Part shown: in pieces, positions 14,560 to 24,142 of the stretch | How the letters are laid out: every line of letters starts with the position of its first letter | How positions within the stretch are numbered: position 1 is the stretch's first letter | Origin: JAUQQI01 sp042408785 | Lineage (GTDB): Bacteria > Chloroflexota > Dehalococcoidia > JAUQQI01 | Direction of reading: 5' to 3' | NCBI GenBank assembly: GCA_042408785.1 | Contig: JBHOQU010000068.1 | Location: 1-33,943, forward strand | DNA: 33,943 bases | Program-made: the position numbers and the translations under genes | The notes under the pieces: model-generated | Told to the model about the DNA's origin: nothing | The model's database searches: none | What the model saw: the letters and a program-made list of their open reading frames with translations, nothing else

Positions 14560-15287
14560 GCCGTCTTCCTCCCCAGGGTAGTCTCGGCGTCAATGGGGTT
14601 AAGGTTGGGCTCATCCCGGACGATGAGGCCGTCCCGCACCTGGACGATCCGCCGGGTATGGTGGGCGATGTCGGCCTCGTGGGTTACGATGATCACGGTT
14701 ACGCCCCGCTCCCGGTTGAGCCGCTGGAGCACCGCCAGGATCTCGGCGCTGGAGCGGGAGTCGAGGTTGCCCGTCGGTTCGTCGGCCAGGATGAGGCTCG
14801 GGTTGTTGGCCAGAGCTCGGGCGATGGCCACCCGCTGTTGCTGGCCCCCCGAAAGCTGGGTCGGCCGGTGGTCCACCCGGTCGCCCAGGCCCACCAGCTC
14901 CAGGAGCTCCACCGCCCGCCGGCGGCGGGCCGGACGGGGAACCCCGGCGTAGATCATCGGCAGCTCCACCTGCTCCACCGCCCGCAGTCGGGGCAGGAGG
15001 TTAAAACTCTGGAATACGAAGCCGATTTTGCGGTTGCGAATCTGGGCCAGGTCGTCGTCCGAAAGGCGGCCAACGTCGGTGCCCTCCAGGAGGTAGCGGC
15101 CGGAGGTCGGCTGGTCCAGGCAGCCCAGGATGTTCATTAATGTTGACTTCCCCGAACCCGAGGGGCCCATAATGGCCACCAGCTCCCCGGCATTAACCTC
15201 CAGGCTTACCCCGGCCAGGGCGGTGACCTCCACCTGCCCGAGGCTGTAAACCTTGGTCACGTTCTGGAGCAGAATTAGGGGCGGCAT
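14556..15287 (-). CDS. MacB/LolD-type ABC transporter ATPase
   Basis: The 243-residue nucleotide-binding subunit powers the following permease. Walker A is GPSGSGKST (41-49), the Q-loop glutamine lies in VFQSFNLLPRL (91-101), the signature is LSGGQ (145-149) and Walker B runs LILADEPTGNLDS (165-177), with the TGNLDS form typical of the MacB/LolD/FtsE group. A basic-poor tail of about 20 residues follows the H-loop region (VTHEADIAHHTRR). It lies 10 nt after the adaptor gene. Confidence 0.95.
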   Translation of the reverse strand: MPPLILLQNVTKVYSLGQVEVTALAGVSLEVNAGELVAIMGPSGSGKSTLMNILGCLDQPTSGRYLLEGTDVGRLSDDDLAQIRNRKIGFVFQSFNLLPRLRAVEQVELPMIYAGVPRPARRRRAVELLELVGLGDRVDHRPTQLSGGQQQRVAIARALANNPSLILADEPTGNLDSRSSAEILAVLQRLNRERGVTVIIVTHEADIAHHTRRIVQVRDGLIVRDEPNLNPIDAETTLGRKTA

Positions 15288-15297
15288 GGCCCCAACC

Positions 15298-17106
15298 TCA
15301 GCGCCCGCCCGGAGGCGGCCCGCCGAAGCCGCCCGGCCCGCCGAAGCCGCCGGTGGGAACCCGGGGCTGGGCGGTGGTGGTTCCGGGAAGCACCACCCGC
15401 TCCCCCTCTTTAAGGCCGGAAACGACCTCCGTAAGCTGGTCGTTGCTCAGGCCGGTCTGGACCTCCCGCCGCTCGGTCCGGCCGCCGTCCACCAGCACCT
15501 CCACGTAGCGGGTCCGGCCCTGGGTCCGGACGGCCCGGTTGGGAACGGCCAGGACGTTCTGGCGCTGGTCGTAGATGATGCTGACCAGCACCGTCATCCC
15601 GGGCCTCAAGGGCAGCGGCTGGCCGGGTCGGGCCTCCACCTGGACCTGAACCTGGTAGTTGACCACCCCCTGCTGGATGGTGGCGGTGGGGGCGATGGCC
15701 GAGACCCGCCCCTGGAACTGCTGGCCGGGCAGGTTGTCGCTGGTGATGCGCGCCTGCTGGCCGACCTTCACCTTGGCGATGTCGGCCTCGTCGATGTTCA
15801 CGTCCACCCGCAGGGACGAAAGGTCCGTCAGGACCACCGCCGGCCCCCCGGCTGTGGAGGTCTGCTCCCCGGGGTTTATATTGACGGCCGCCACCACCCC
15901 GTCGAAGGGAGCCCGCAGCACGGCGTTCTCCAGGTTGTTGCGGGCCTGCTGGAGGCTGGCCTCGGCCTGCCGGACCTGCTCCTGGGCCACGGCGATGTCA
16001 TTGGGATCCGGCCCCTGAAGCTTAAGGTCCAGCTGGGCCTTGGCCTGGGCCACCGCCGCCTCGGCCGCCTTCAAGTTGGCCTGCTCGTTGAGGGCCTGCT
16101 GAAGCTGGTCGAGCTGCTGCTTCGCCTGAATCATCGCGGCTTCGGCCGCCTTGATCTGGCTCTGGTCGGCCAGCTGGGCCTTCTTCGCCTCCAGGGCCTG
16201 CTTTGCCTGCTCCACCTGGGCCTGGGCGGCCTTGATCTGGTCGTCGGTGGGACCGGCCGTTTTTGCCTGGTAGGCGGCCAGGGCGGCCTGATAGGCCGCC
16301 TGGGCCTGGGCCAGGGCTTTGGCTTCGGGCCGCTCGGCGGCGTCCCGGCGGTTGGCGATGCGGTTGTAAGCCGCTTGGGCCTGGTCCAGCTGGGCCTTGG
16401 CCTGGTCGAGCTGGGCCTTGGCGGCGGCCACATCGTTGGGGTTCGGGCCGGCCAGCAGTTGATTCAGGCGGGCGACGGCGGCGTCGTACTGGGCCTGAAG
16501 GGCGGCCAGGTCCTGGCTGGCCGTGGGCGGATTCAGCAGGTTCTGATACTTGGCCACGGCCGCCTCGTAGTTGGCCTGGGCGGCCTGAAGCTGTTCGGGG
16601 GTGGGCAGGGCGGCCTTGGCTGCCTCGTATTTGGCAACGGCCGAGTCGTAGGCGGCCTGCAGGGCCTGGATATCCTGGGGCTTGGGGGGTTGGAGGAGCT
16701 GCTGGAGCCTGAAGCGGGCGATGTTTACGTTGGCTTCGGCCTGGGTGACCTGCGCCTGGAGGTCGGTGGTATCCAGGGCGGCCAGGGGGTCGCCCTGCTT
16801 AACGGTGTCCCCGACCTTTACATAGACCTCTTTGACGATGCCGGCAGTTTTAAAGGTGAGCCTGGCCTGGTTGGGGACGGCGACGGTTCCGGAGGCGTTG
16901 ACGGTGGCCAGGATGTTCGTCCGCTGGACGGGCACCGTCTGGAGCTGGGCGGTCTGGGCCGGCCGGTTGAGCACCTGGGTGTAGACCAGGTATGCGGCCG
17001 CGGCAACCAGAACCAGGGCGGCAACGGCCAGGGGCAGGCGGTTGCCCCGCACCCACTTCCAGACGCCGTTGACCTTACCGGCAAGGGTCGTTTCCGCCTC
17101 GGCCAT
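15298..17106 (-). CDS. MacA-like membrane-fusion (HlyD family) adaptor with a very long helical hairpin
   Basis: The 602-residue protein has a short cytoplasmic start, one membrane helix (about 25-43), a split lipoyl/biotinyl-like domain (around 75-115, resuming at about 390 with APFDGVVAAV), beta-barrel and membrane-proximal domains, and a Gly/Pro-rich tail (GGFGGPGGFGGPPPGG). Between the lipoyl halves, roughly 120-385, lies an Ala/Gln/Lys-rich region of repeated units (QAQYDAAV, KAQLDQAKAQ, QAQVEQAKQALEAKKAQL) that should form alpha-helical hairpins. It is much longer than in E. coli MacA, whose whole chain is about 370 residues. The role would be to link the ABC permease with the outside of the cell. 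The gene is 1 nt after the kinase gene and 10 nt before the ATPase gene. Confidence 0.9.
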   Translation of the reverse strand: MAEAETTLAGKVNGVWKWVRGNRLPLAVAALVLVAAAAYLVYTQVLNRPAQTAQLQTVPVQRTNILATVNASGTVAVPNQARLTFKTAGIVKEVYVKVGDTVKQGDPLAALDTTDLQAQVTQAEANVNIARFRLQQLLQPPKPQDIQALQAAYDSAVAKYEAAKAALPTPEQLQAAQANYEAAVAKYQNLLNPPTASQDLAALQAQYDAAVARLNQLLAGPNPNDVAAAKAQLDQAKAQLDQAQAAYNRIANRRDAAERPEAKALAQAQAAYQAALAAYQAKTAGPTDDQIKAAQAQVEQAKQALEAKKAQLADQSQIKAAEAAMIQAKQQLDQLQQALNEQANLKAAEAAVAQAKAQLDLKLQGPDPNDIAVAQEQVRQAEASLQQARNNLENAVLRAPFDGVVAAVNINPGEQTSTAGGPAVVLTDLSSLRVDVNIDEADIAKVKVGQQARITSDNLPGQQFQGRVSAIAPTATIQQGVVNYQVQVQVEARPGQPLPLRPGMTVLVSIIYDQRQNVLAVPNRAVRTQGRTRYVEVLVDGGRTERREVQTGLSNDQLTEVVSGLKEGERVVLPGTTTAQPRVPTGGFGGPGGFGGPPPGGR

Positions 17107-17107
17107 C

Positions 17108-18526
17108 TCAGTTTCTCCTTGCCAGCAGTTTGGGTTTGCTCCCCTCGGCCGGGGGCCGCTCCGGGGCCGGGTGCCAGATGGCGAACTCCGTGCCCGTATC
17201 GGGGTCGCTTTTAACCTGGATTATACCCCCCTGGGCCTGAACGATTTCCCGGCTTATGGCCAGGCCCAGGCCCAGGCCATGGTGGTTCCGGTGGTAAAAC
17301 CGCTGGAAGATCTTCTCCCGCTCCCCTTCGGGGATAAAAGACCCGCTGTTAAAGACCCGAACCCAGACCCCCGGCCGCTGCTGGTGGGTCCCCGGCTCCA
17401 CCGTCACCCGGACAATCCCGCCCGGCGGGGTGTGCTGAACGGCGTTTTTGAGCAGGTTGGTAACAACCTGCTCCGTCCGGGTGGGGTCGACCAGGGCCTC
17501 GGCCGGCCCGTCGGCCGCGAACTGGAAGCGCAGGTTGCCGGGGTCCTCCCGCTCGAAGCGGCGCAGGCAGGTGCGGGCCAGCTCGGTCAGGTTTACCGGC
17601 TCCGGGTTGAAGGGCACCTGGTTGGCCTCCAGCCGGGAAAGGAAAAGCAGGTCGTTTACCAGCCGGTCCATCCGGTCGGCCTCGTCCAGGATTATCCGGG
17701 CTACCTCGGCCACCTCGGCCGGAGAGGTTACCGCCTGCTCGGTGAGGGCCTGGGCAAAACCTTTAACCGAGGTGAGGGGTGTCCGGAGCTCGTGTGAGAC
17801 GTCGGCCAAAAAGTTCTTGAGGGTGCGGTAGGAGCGGCTCACCTGCTGGCTCATCTGGTTGAAGGCCTCGGCCAGCTGGACGGTCTCCCGGGTGCCCCGG
17901 ACGGGCACCGTCTGGTCGAACTCCCCCGCCGCCATCCGGGTGGCGGCCTGGGTGAGCTCGGCCAGGGGCTGGGCGATAGACCGGGCGAGGAGCCAGGAGA
18001 TCCCGGCCGATACGCCGAGGGCCCCCAGCCCGGCCAGACCCAGGCTGGGCAGCAGGGTGAGCCAGCCGCCCCGCAGGCTGGAGTTGGGGATGCCCACCGC
18101 CACAATGCTGCTTGCCCCCCGGAAGGGCCTCACGGACACGGTCGGGACCACCGCGAAGGTGTGGCCCCAGGCCTCCACCCAGACGGCCCCCGCCGAGCGG
18201 ACACCCGAGGTCAGGTCGAGGCGGCGGCCCTCAAACTCGCGGCCGGTATCGGCCATCACCATGCCCGAGGCATCCAGGATCAGGATGCGGATATCCAGCT
18301 CAGAGGCGTCCTCCCGAATGAGGTCGGCGATGGCGGCCGGGGACTGGCCCTGCCGCTCCAGGACCGCCACCTGGACGGCCACCGGCCGGCTCAGCTCGGC
18401 GATGCGGGCGGCCCGGGCCTGGAACTGGTAGTGCTGAAGCACCCACAGAAAACCGGCCCCGGCCAGTACCAGGCAGACGAAAATTACGAAAGTAAAGGCT
18501 AAAAAGAGTTTTACCCGCAGGGTCAT
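17108..18526 (-). CDS. Sensor histidine kinase of the efflux operon
   Basis: The 472-residue kinase has a membrane helix at about 5-30, an extracytoplasmic sensor of about 125 residues, a second helix (about 155-180) and HAMP (180-235). It then has HisKA with SHELRTPL (phosphoacceptor H245) and an ATPase domain with the N-box NLLKNAVQH (N361) and GLGLGLAI. In the G1 box the usual acidic residue is Asn (VFNSG, N393), a variant often seen in functional kinases. It overlaps the response regulator gene by 4 nt and precedes the MacA-like gene by 1 nt, so it very likely controls this transporter. The signal is unknown; cell-envelope stress or a peptide is plausible. Confidence 0.93.
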   Translation of the reverse strand: MTLRVKLFLAFTFVIFVCLVLAGAGFLWVLQHYQFQARAARIAELSRPVAVQVAVLERQGQSPAAIADLIREDASELDIRILILDASGMVMADTGREFEGRRLDLTSGVRSAGAVWVEAWGHTFAVVPTVSVRPFRGASSIVAVGIPNSSLRGGWLTLLPSLGLAGLGALGVSAGISWLLARSIAQPLAELTQAATRMAAGEFDQTVPVRGTRETVQLAEAFNQMSQQVSRSYRTLKNFLADVSHELRTPLTSVKGFAQALTEQAVTSPAEVAEVARIILDEADRMDRLVNDLLFLSRLEANQVPFNPEPVNLTELARTCLRRFEREDPGNLRFQFAADGPAEALVDPTRTEQVVTNLLKNAVQHTPPGGIVRVTVEPGTHQQRPGVWVRVFNSGSFIPEGEREKIFQRFYHRNHHGLGLGLAISREIVQAQGGIIQVKSDPDTGTEFAIWHPAPERPPAEGSKPKLLARRN

Positions 18527-19200
18527 TCGCGCACTACAAGTTTGTAACCTGCCCCCCGAACGGTCTGAATTTCAACCCGGCTCCCGGCCAGCTTCTGCCG
18601 CAGCCAGGCGATATGGACATCTACGGTCCGGGTATCCCCGGCGAAGTCGTAGCCCCAGACCTGGTTAAGGAGGCGGTCCCGGTCGAGGACGATTCCGGCG
18701 TTGCGGGCCAGGGCGGCCAGCAGGTCGAACTCTTTGGCCCGGAGGTGAACCGGCTGGTCCCCAATAAAGACTTCCCGCCGGCCGGGGTCGATCACCAGGT
18801 CCCCCAGCCTCATAGGCCCGTCGGGCCGGAGCCTTCCCTCCGACCGCCGCAGCACGGCCCGGACCCGGGCCAGGACCTCCCGGGGGTTGAAGGGCTTGGT
18901 TATATAGTCGTCCGCCCCCATCTCCAGGCCGACGATCCTATCGATATCTTCGTCCCGGGCGGTAAGCATGATGAGGGGGATGTCGCTTTCGGCCCGGACC
19001 CGCCGGCAGACTTCAAGGCCGTCGATGTCGGGCAGCTTCAGGTCCAGGACGATAAGGTCGGGCCGGAGGGCCCGGGTTTTGCGCAGGGCCTCCTCGCCGC
19101 TGGCCGCGGTTTCCACCTGGAATCCCGACCGGCTCAGGTAAAGCTTAAGCAACTGGGTGATATTCGGTTCGTCGTCCACCACAAGAATCGTCGCCGCCAT
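18523..19200 (-). CDS. OmpR/PhoB-family response regulator
   Basis: The 225-residue regulator has a receiver domain with the acidic pocket DDE (9-11), phosphoacceptor D53 (VLDLKLPD), T80 and K102 (ITKPF), and a winged-helix DNA-binding domain ending RTVDVHIAWLRQKL...VRGAGYKL. It is the first gene of the operon and probably autoregulates it: three TTTRACA-type repeats lie at its promoter. The start ATG is at 19200. The ribosome site is weak (GGGTGG about 8 nt upstream). Confidence 0.94.
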   Translation of the reverse strand: MAATILVVDDEPNITQLLKLYLSRSGFQVETAASGEEALRKTRALRPDLIVLDLKLPDIDGLEVCRRVRAESDIPLIMLTARDEDIDRIVGLEMGADDYITKPFNPREVLARVRAVLRRSEGRLRPDGPMRLGDLVIDPGRREVFIGDQPVHLRAKEFDLLAALARNAGIVLDRDRLLNQVWGYDFAGDTRTVDVHIAWLRQKLAGSRVEIQTVRGAGYKLVVRE

Positions 19201-19272
19201 CGGTCAAACCACCCGCCATTAGGATTTCCCCGAACAATAATGCAGACCGGCCTTTAAAGAGAAATTGTGACC

Positions 19273-19301
19273 ATTTTAAAGGTTTGTTAAAGACTGTCAA
19301 A
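19273..19301 (-). promoter_or_regulatory. Promoter with three TTTRACA-type direct repeats (Pho-box-like)
   Basis: On the minus strand TTGACA (19300-19295) and TAAAAT (19278-19273) are 16 nt apart. Over them lie three near-identical 7-mers, TTTGACA (19301-19295), TTTAACA (19291-19285) and TTTAAAA (19280-19274), at 10- and 11-nt steps. This is one helical turn each, as in binding sites of PhoB/PhoP-type regulators. The leader to the ATG at 19200 is about 65 nt and includes a CTTTAAAG palindrome (19252-19259). Confidence 0.6.
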
Positions 19302-19550
19302 GGGTCGGCAAACCGGAGCCTATGTTCGCCCCGGACTCGAGGTTTCGCACGCTGCCAAATACCCCGTTTTAGTCTAGCACGCCGTCGCCGGCCCGCAGGA
19401 TGGGTTCCGGGGAGCCCTGCGGCGGGGCGCTGATACCCCCTTGACTTTGGAGCGGGTTCAAGGTTCTATACTCCCGACGGCGGGTTTGGCGGCCGGGCCT
19501 TTCCGGGCTCGGCTCGGGCCTTCGTCCCGGTGGCCCTGCGGCTGCGGTTG
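19302..19550. other. Spacer with no recognisable gene
   Basis: This stretch separates the KdpE-like gene from the next operon's promoter. I see no gene and no T-run terminator. On the plus strand TTGACT (19441) and TATACT (19467) are 20 nt apart, which is too wide for a good promoter, and no plus-strand gene follows. Confidence 0.4.
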
Positions 19551-20276
<726 letters not shown>

Positions 20277-20280
20277 ACTC

Positions 20281-21888
20281 TCACCTCACCCCCAACGGGC
20301 CGGCCTCCGGAACCCCGGAGGCGGCCAGGGGCAGGGTAAAGCTTACGGTCGCCCCGCCCCCCGGGGTGGTCTCCGCCCAGATTTTACCCCCGTGGGCTTC
20401 CACCAGGCCCCGGGCCACCGCCAGCCCCAGCCCGATGCCCCGGGCCCCCCGGTAGAACCGGTCGAAGACCCGGGTCTGCTCCTCCGGGGGGATTCCGGGG
20501 CCGTGGTCGATAACGCTCACCCGGACGGCCCCATTCACCTGCCGGGCCGCCACCCGGACCTCGGTTCCGGGGGGAGCGTACTTAAAGGCGTTTTCCAGCA
20601 GGTTGGAAAGCACCTGGTCCACCTGGACGTAGTCGAGGGGCACCGGCGGAAGGTCCTCGGGCACGTCCACAACCACCCGGTGGTCGGCCGCCAGCGGCCG
20701 CATCCGCCCGACCACATCGTTGACCAGGTCGGCCAGGGGGTAGAGCTGCTTGTTGGGCCGGACAACCCCGGCCTCAAGACGGGACATATCCAGCAGGTTC
20801 TCGATGATCCGGTTCAGCCGGTCGACCTCCCGGTCGATGGTGAGGACCAGCTCCCGCCGGGCGGTCGGGTCGGCCGTCAGGCCCTCCTGCAGCAGGCTCC
20901 CGGCCGCCGCCTTGATGGCCGCCAGGGGCGTGCGCAGGTTGTGGGAGACCGAGTGCAGAAGGGTCGTCTTCAGCTCATCGGCCTGCCGGAGCACGTCGGC
21001 GGCGATGGCCTCTTCCCGCAGGCGGGCCCGCTCCAACGCCTGGGCGAGCTGGTGGGCCACGCCGGCGATGGTCCGGTCCTCGTCCCGGGAGAAGGGCGGG
21101 TCGCCGGACCGCCGGCTCAGGCCCAGCACCCCCACCACCCGGTCGCCGGCCCGGAGGGGCACCAGGAAGGTGGGGTTGGCGGGACCCACTGCCAGCCCGG
21201 GCCGGGCCGGGCCCACCAGCCTGATCCAGCGGCCGGGGTGGGCCGGACTGCTTAAGTAGGTGGCCGGGCGCCCCTGGGCGTAGACGGCGGCGGCCATCGC
21301 CTGGGCCGGCTCGGCCGGAAAGTCGCCTTCAACGGCCGCCGGATTGAGCCGGCCCCTGGGGTCGGCCAGGAGGACGGCGCACCCGGCCAGGTTAAACTCG
21401 GCCCGCAGGCGGGCGGCCACGGCCCTAATGGCTTCCCTGGGATCCTGGGGCCCGTTGAGGAGCTCGCCGATCTCGTAGAGCAGGACCGCCGCCCGCTCCC
21501 GGCGCCGGGCCTCTTTGGTCCGGCTGTGGAGCCGGCCGGCCAGCTGGCCGGCCACCAGGGCGGTGGCTAGGAAGAGGTAAAGGGCCACCCACTCGTTGGG
21601 GTCGGCAATGCCCGGACCCAGGGGCGGCACACAGCACGAGTCGAAGGTAAAGACGGCGGCGAAGGAGGCCGCGACCGCCGGGCCGACGCCGAAGACGCTG
21701 GCGACTCCCAGCACCACCAGCAGGTAGAGCATAAGGCCGTTGGCGGTGGTCAGATAGGTGCTCAGCAGGCCGATAATGGGGGTCGCCAGCAGGACGGCCA
21801 GCAGGGCCACCCCGTAGCCGCGCAGCGTCTGCCGGTTTGTCCGGAGCGTGCCGAGAAGCTGCCGCAGCGGGATAAAGCGGTCTACCAT
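20281..21888 (-). CDS. kdpD: KdpD-like histidine kinase lacking the N-terminal KdpD/Usp region
   Basis: The 535-residue kinase begins directly with a four-helix DUF4118-type membrane domain (about 25-120). A GAF-like domain follows (about 135-290), then HisKA with SVSHNLRTPL (H316) and an ATPase domain with NLLENAFKYAP, IDHGPGIPPE and GIGLGLAVARGLVEAHGG. Full-length KdpD (near 900 residues) carries an N-terminal ATP-binding sensor and a universal-stress domain before the membrane part; both are absent. It would phosphorylate the KdpE-like regulator next to it. The ATG at 21888 has a TATGAT hexamer 11 nt upstream, so the leader is very short. Being divergent from kimA suggests K+-related control. 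Confidence 0.87.
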   Translation of the reverse strand: MVDRFIPLRQLLGTLRTNRQTLRGYGVALLAVLLATPIIGLLSTYLTTANGLMLYLLVVLGVASVFGVGPAVAASFAAVFTFDSCCVPPLGPGIADPNEWVALYLFLATALVAGQLAGRLHSRTKEARRRERAAVLLYEIGELLNGPQDPREAIRAVAARLRAEFNLAGCAVLLADPRGRLNPAAVEGDFPAEPAQAMAAAVYAQGRPATYLSSPAHPGRWIRLVGPARPGLAVGPANPTFLVPLRAGDRVVGVLGLSRRSGDPPFSRDEDRTIAGVAHQLAQALERARLREEAIAADVLRQADELKTTLLHSVSHNLRTPLAAIKAAAGSLLQEGLTADPTARRELVLTIDREVDRLNRIIENLLDMSRLEAGVVRPNKQLYPLADLVNDVVGRMRPLAADHRVVVDVPEDLPPVPLDYVQVDQVLSNLLENAFKYAPPGTEVRVAARQVNGAVRVSVIDHGPGIPPEEQTRVFDRFYRGARGIGLGLAVARGLVEAHGGKIWAETTPGGGATVSFTLPLAASGVPEAGPLGVR

Positions 21889-22010
21889 GCCCAGATCTGA
21901 TCATAGCACCGGCCCTCAGCAGTTTTTAAGAAAACCTTTTGGCCGTAAGGCCAGGCTTTGAGCCCCTTTTAAGGTCCCGCAAGCCATGCTTTCTGGATGG
22001 GCACGAAACC
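21889..22010. promoter_or_regulatory. Divergent control region between the kdpD-like gene and kimA
   Basis: On the minus strand TATGAT (21905-21900) is a likely -10 for the kinase gene; the -35 is poor (TAAAAA, 17 nt away). An A/T-rich block, TTTTTAAGAAAACCTTTT (21923-21940), stands out in this G+C-rich sequence and is a candidate regulator site. I see no clear -35/-10 pair for kimA. Confidence 0.4.
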
Positions 22011-24089
22011 ATGACAAGCAGCCACCGAGGTCCCGAAGACGAACACCCCCATCCCGCCGGCGACCGGCGGATAACCCCCGACCTGGAGGCCACCGAGGTG
22101 GCCGCCGGCCGGCGGCCGGGCAGCCGCTACGTCCGGATCGTCCGGCCCTTTGCGGCCGAATTTCGGCGGCGGGGCCGCGGGGAGCTGGTGGCCACCGAGC
22201 GGGTGCTGGCCCCCCGCACCCCCGGCCGCAAGGTCCTGGAGGCCCTCCGGCGGGTTTTCATCGGTCGGCGGATACCCACCGAGCGGGAACTGCACGAGCG
22301 GGTCGGGGTCCTTAAAGGGATGGTGATCCTCTCGCCGGACGCGATCTCTTCGGCCGCCTACGGGCCGGAGGAGGTTATGCGGGCACTGGTCCTGGCCGGA
22401 ACGGCCGCCTTAAGCCTTACGTTTCCCATCGCGGCAGCCATAACGGCCCTGCTGGCCATCGTGGCCACCTCCTACAGGCAGACGGTACTGGCCTATCCCG
22501 GCGGCGGCGGAAGCTACATTGTGGCCAGCGACAACCTGGGCCGCCTGCCGGGCCTGGTGGCCGCGGCGGCCCTCCTTACGGACTACGTGCTTACCGTGGC
22601 CGTTTCGGTCACGGCCGGGGTTGCGGCCGTGGTTTCGGCCTTCCCGGAACTCTACCCCCACCGGGTCGGCCTGAGCGTTGGGACCGTCCTTCTGCTGGCC
22701 CTGGCCAACCTGCGGGGCATTCGGGAGGCCGCGAACCTCTTCCTGGTTCCGGTGTATCTTTACATTTTCAGCCTGCTTGGTCTGGTCGGCCTGGGCCTTT
22801 ACGAGGTCGTCACCGGCACCGTCGGGCCCTATGAGCCGCCCCCGGCCGCCCTCACCGGCCCCGAAATGGGGGCCGAGGCCCTTTCGGTCTTTCTCATCCT
22901 GCGGGCCTTCGCCTCCGGTTCCGTCGCCCTGACGGGGGTCGAGGCCATTGCGAACGGGGTCCCCATCTTCAAGCCGCCGGAAGGTAGACACGCCGCCCGG
23001 GCCCTGACCCTGCTGGCCCTGATTTACGGCACCATCCTGCTGGGCATCGGCTTTATCGCCGCCCACCTGCAGGTTGTCCCCGACCCGGAAGAGGCCGAGA
23101 CCGTCCTGAGCCAGGTGGCCCGAACCCTGGCCGACCACTCCTGGTTCTACTACCTGGTTCAGTTCGCTACCACCGGCATCCTCCTCATCGCGGCCAACAC
23201 CGCCTTTGCCGATTTCCCGCGGCTGGCCAGCATCCTGGCCAGGGACCTGTACTTCCCCAGGTTCTTTGCCCGCCGGGGCGACCGGCTCGCATTCGACAAC
23301 GGCATCATCCTGCTGGCGGCCCTGGCCGTGGTGCTAATCGTCGCCTTCGGCGGAAGCGTGACCGCGCTGGTGCCCCTCTATGCGGTGGGGGTCTTCGTGG
23401 CCTTCACCCTCTCCCAGGCGGGAATGGTGGTCCACTGGCGGCGGGAGGGTGGCCCCGGCTGGAAGCTACGGGCCGCCATTAACGGCCTCGGGGCCCTCAC
23501 CACCGGGGTGGTGACGGCGGTGGTCGGGGTTACCAAGTTTGCCCTGGGAGCCTGGGTGGTGGTCCTCATCATCCCGACCCTGGTGGCCTTGATGCTTGCC
23601 ATCCACCGCCACTACCGCTTTGTCGAGGACATGCTCACCATCGACCGGCCGGAGGCGGCCCTAACGCCCCTGCGGGCCCTGCGGGTGGTGGTGCCCGTGG
23701 CCTGGGCCGACCGGGCTGCCCTCAACGCCCTGGTCTTTGCCCGCCAGCTTGCCCGGGACGTGGCGGCCGTCCACGTGAGCATCGACCCGGCGGAAGCCGC
23801 CCGGCTGCGCCGGCGCTGGGCGGAGCTGGGCATCGACGTGCCCCTGGTAGTTATCGATTCCCCGTACCGGGCGGTGGTCCCGCCCCTGCTGGCCTACATC
23901 GACGCCCTCCGTCGGGAAGACCCCAAAACCCCGGTCGTGGTGGTGCTGGCCGAGTTTGTGCCCCGGTACCCCTGGCAGTATTTTCTGCATAACCTGACGG
24001 CCCTGCGTCTTAAACTGGCCCTCTTTTTCCGGCCCAATGTGGTCGTGGTGGACGTGCCGTACCACCTCCGACCGGCCGAGGCGTGGTGA
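22011..24089 (+). CDS. kimA: KimA-type potassium transporter (APC/KUP-like)
   Basis: The 692-residue product has a hydrophilic N-terminus of about 85 residues, a membrane core of about 12 helices and a soluble C-terminal domain of about 100 residues or more. The core opens with ILSPDAISSAAYGPEEVMRA and SYRQTVLAYPGGGGSYIVAS. Then come LLTDYVLTVAVSVTAGVAAV and NLRGIREAANLFLVPVYLYI, all hallmarks of the YdaO/KimA family, which imports K+ driven by protons and is often inhibited by cyclic di-AMP. I chose ATG 22011; a TTG at 21939 would add 24 unconvincing residues. It is divergent from a kdpDE-like pair, so K+-dependent regulation is likely. A general amino-acid permease role is less likely, given the motifs. 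Confidence 0.85.
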   Translation: MTSSHRGPEDEHPHPAGDRRITPDLEATEVAAGRRPGSRYVRIVRPFAAEFRRRGRGELVATERVLAPRTPGRKVLEALRRVFIGRRIPTERELHERVGVLKGMVILSPDAISSAAYGPEEVMRALVLAGTAALSLTFPIAAAITALLAIVATSYRQTVLAYPGGGGSYIVASDNLGRLPGLVAAAALLTDYVLTVAVSVTAGVAAVVSAFPELYPHRVGLSVGTVLLLALANLRGIREAANLFLVPVYLYIFSLLGLVGLGLYEVVTGTVGPYEPPPAALTGPEMGAEALSVFLILRAFASGSVALTGVEAIANGVPIFKPPEGRHAARALTLLALIYGTILLGIGFIAAHLQVVPDPEEAETVLSQVARTLADHSWFYYLVQFATTGILLIAANTAFADFPRLASILARDLYFPRFFARRGDRLAFDNGIILLAALAVVLIVAFGGSVTALVPLYAVGVFVAFTLSQAGMVVHWRREGGPGWKLRAAINGLGALTTGVVTAVVGVTKFALGAWVVVLIIPTLVALMLAIHRHYRFVEDMLTIDRPEAALTPLRALRVVVPVAWADRAALNALVFARQLARDVAAVHVSIDPAEAARLRRRWAELGIDVPLVVIDSPYRAVVPPLLAYIDALRREDPKTPVVVVLAEFVPRYPWQYFLHNLTALRLKLALFFRPNVVVVDVPYHLRPAEAW

Positions 24090-24122
24090 GTCCCGGGCCG
24101 GCAGGCCGAACCCCGGGCCGTG

Positions 24123-24128
24123 TATCAT
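24123..24128 (+). promoter_or_regulatory. Possible -10 element of radA
   Basis: TATCAT ends 14 nt before the radA start codon; no good -35 is visible. An AGAAGG just before the start (24135-24140) would be a weak ribosome site on a very short leader. Confidence 0.3.
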
Positions 24129-24142
24129 AGTCTTAGAAGGCC

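Noticed and set aside
19453..19470. A tRNA T-arm (GGTTCAA)
   Set aside because: The flanking bases do not pair into a T stem, and no acceptor or anticodon arm is found.
19441..19472. A plus-strand promoter TTGACT / TATACT
   Set aside because: The spacer is 20 nt and no plus-strand gene follows; an antisense RNA is possible but unsupported.
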